This document shows, in pieces, positions 62,769-64,000 of a stretch of 64,000 nucleotides of DNA. The position numbers were made by a program, and so were the translations under genes. The notes under the pieces are model-generated. The model worked only from the letters and a program-made list of their open reading frames with translations, ran no database searches and was not told the origin of the DNA. Every line of letters starts with the position of its first letter. Within the stretch, counting starts at the first letter, position 1. Source of the stretch: Voacanga thouarsii (Eukaryota > Streptophyta > Magnoliopsida > Gentianales > Apocynaceae); NCBI GenBank assembly GCA_026120185.1, contig JANUWF010001101.1:2356001-2420000 (forward strand). The letters are read 5' to 3'.

Positions 62769-62786
62769 TGGCACCGTTGCTGGGGA
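62769..62786 (+). other. Second primer binding site, downstream of the right LTR
   Basis: TGGCACCGTTGCTGGGGA lies nine bases after the LTR. A PBS here means this LTR also served as the 5' LTR of a further copy, of which only this stub remains. Confidence 0.75.
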
Positions 62787-63092
62787 AGCTTCTCAATCAC
62801 CACTCAAAGGAGCATTGTTCAAAAGAGGTTTAATTTTTGGTCTCAATCCTTGTTTAAATTGAGACAAAGTGTGCTAAGGATCCTCCCTACCCGTGCAACG
62901 AATCTTCGGCTCTTCAAACTTATTCATATATTCAACTACGGTCATGGTTCCTTGTCTTAAGTTAGTGAGTTCATCAAAGAGGTCTTGTTAGTAGTATCGA
63001 GGCAGGTACTTTGGTTTGAGTTCCAACTTCATCTCTTCCCATGTTACCTGTGTATTACCATCAAGTTGTAAATCATATTCCTTACTGGTCCA

Positions 63093-63620
63093 CTAAATTT
63101 GAGCTTGCCCGATAAGTTTCATTATGACATATCTAACTTTTCTCTCATCAGACATATCATACCAATCAAAAAAACTTTCTAGCGTAGCAAGCCAATCACA
63201 AAAAGCTTGAGGGTCAATTCTTCCATCAAAATCTGGAACATCAATCCGTGCTTTTTTGGTAATGTCCCCCATTGCATCATAGACATCAGTTTTACTATAG
63301 TTTCCACCCTCAAGAATGTCATGAGCCATAGTAGAAGAGTACCGTGTGGCTTGGCCATGAGTTGAGCAGCCCTATGTTCAATAATTTCAAGTTGTGAAGG
63401 ACCTGAATTTTAAGAATCTACAATATCCGCAACATCTTTTCCATTGCTGGCTGCTTCTAAGCTTATGGCTGCAATACCCTTCTGAGCCATTAGTTCTTTG
63501 ATTTGGGCTTCCAAGGCTTCAACTCTCTCTATGGTTAAATAGAGTAACTCCTCACGTTCCTTATCTGTTTACCTTGGCTGGTAGTTTTTCCCATTCTAAG
63601 TCACCATAGGATAGGGATTC
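63093..63620 (-). pseudogene. Ty3 Gag N-terminal fragment
   Basis: The - strand frame at 63093-63329 has ARIDVPDFDGRIDPQAFCDW and LESFFDWYDMSDERKVRYVI, then KLIGQA. This is the well-conserved start of Gag in plant chromovirus-type Ty3 elements. Upstream, in the same direction, REXXALEAQIKELMAQKGIA-type coiled coil is readable across one or two stops (about 63440-63560). The rest of Gag and all of Pol are absent. Confidence 0.75.
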
Positions 63621-63733
63621 TTGGGACAACAGAAGGAAATTTTGGATCTTTGACGAAGAAACTGATTTTTATTTTTCTCTCTCTTAACTACTAAGAATGA
63701 AAACTTTTATGAAGGAAAGGAAGTCAAGAGACT

Positions 63734-63745
63734 TCTTTGATACCA
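63734..63745 (-). other. Primer binding site, initiator-Met type, degenerate
   Basis: The - strand reads TGGTATCAAAGA, against TGGTATCAGAGC for the standard site. It is positioned between the LTR and gag. Confidence 0.6.
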
Positions 63746-63771
63746 GCAATCCAAGTAATTTCTGAAAACTA

Positions 63772-64000
63772 GAACATTAAGCACATCATTGTTTTAGAAA
63801 AGTAAACAAAGGATAAAAGATAAAGCTCATAGGCAAGCTCTTCTTCTTCTCTTAAAAACCTCATTTGAACAATACTCATTTGAGTGGTGATTGAGTAGCT
63901 ACCTTGGATCCTTCAAATCACACATTTCTCTTGTATTTTTCTTGTATTTATAAGCCTCCTTGATGCCAAAATTCGTTCCACTCATCATCCTAAAAACTTC
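63772..64000 (-). repeat. Partial LTR sharing its core with 61787-61980
   Basis: The reverse complement matches 61787-61980, for example ACGAATTTTGGCATCAAG, CTACTCAATCACCACTCAAA and ACAATGATGTG. The match stops at about 63772, before the PBS. Confidence 0.7.

Larger units (their letters stand above)
62790..64000 (-). mobile_element. Ty3 element, 5' part, continues beyond the window
   Basis: Read leftward it shows a partial 5' LTR (about 63750-64000), a PBS-like site (63734-63745), and a gag start (about 62830-63620). The left junction with the previous element is near 62790. A 41-bp stretch there (62791-62831) repeats part of the neighbouring LTR in + orientation. Everything after the first part of gag is missing. 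Confidence 0.65.

Overview
This is AT-rich nuclear DNA from a flowering plant, most likely a eudicot. The evidence is two spliced plant genes with GT-AG introns and layers of plant-type transposable elements: CACTA, hAT-, Mutator- and Stowaway-type MITEs, Tat-type Ty3 elements, a Sirevirus-like copia gag and a TRIM. No prokaryotic, organellar or CRISPR features were seen. The species cannot be named from the sequence.

Only two genes look intact. (1) A two-exon UPF0496/DUF677 family gene on the + strand (12254-13776, 366 aa predicted). (2) A sterol 3-beta-glucosyltransferase gene on the + strand (33697-44680) with 14 coding exons that join in one continuous 699-codon frame. It is closest in layout to the UGT80B1/TTG15 type. 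A frame-broken PPR-type gene remnant lies on the - strand at about 4340-5140.

The rest is repeats. 1-902 is the end of a CACTA transposon. 5571-6301 is a degenerate hAT-type MITE with a Mutator-type MITE inside it. 8688-10042 is a 1.35-kb foldback palindrome. 14915-26323 is a complete but decayed Tat-lineage Ty3 retrotransposon on the - strand, with a 5-bp target duplication, PBS, PPT, gag, PR, RT, two RNase H domains, INT and a plant-mobile-domain (PMD) gene lying antisense between INT and the 3' LTR. A hAT-type MITE with an 8-bp duplication sits in its right LTR. A second Mutator-type MITE (26715-26991), a second foldback (about 27207-28283) and a Stowaway (31555-32124) follow.

Right of the glucosyltransferase the window is almost all retrotransposon. 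A non-autonomous LTR element lies on the - strand (45528-51507). A Sirevirus-like copia piece (about 53230-56025) has a gag but no pol. A tandem TRIM array (57110-57980) is next. A + strand sister of the non-autonomous element (57982-62759) is followed by a second PBS. The 5' part of another - strand Ty3 element (62790-64000) runs off the window.

The genes do not form a pathway. The most interesting material is the antisense PMD gene with its glutamine-to-stop decay pattern, the two foldbacks with duplicated arms, and the mosaic retrotransposon structures at the right end.
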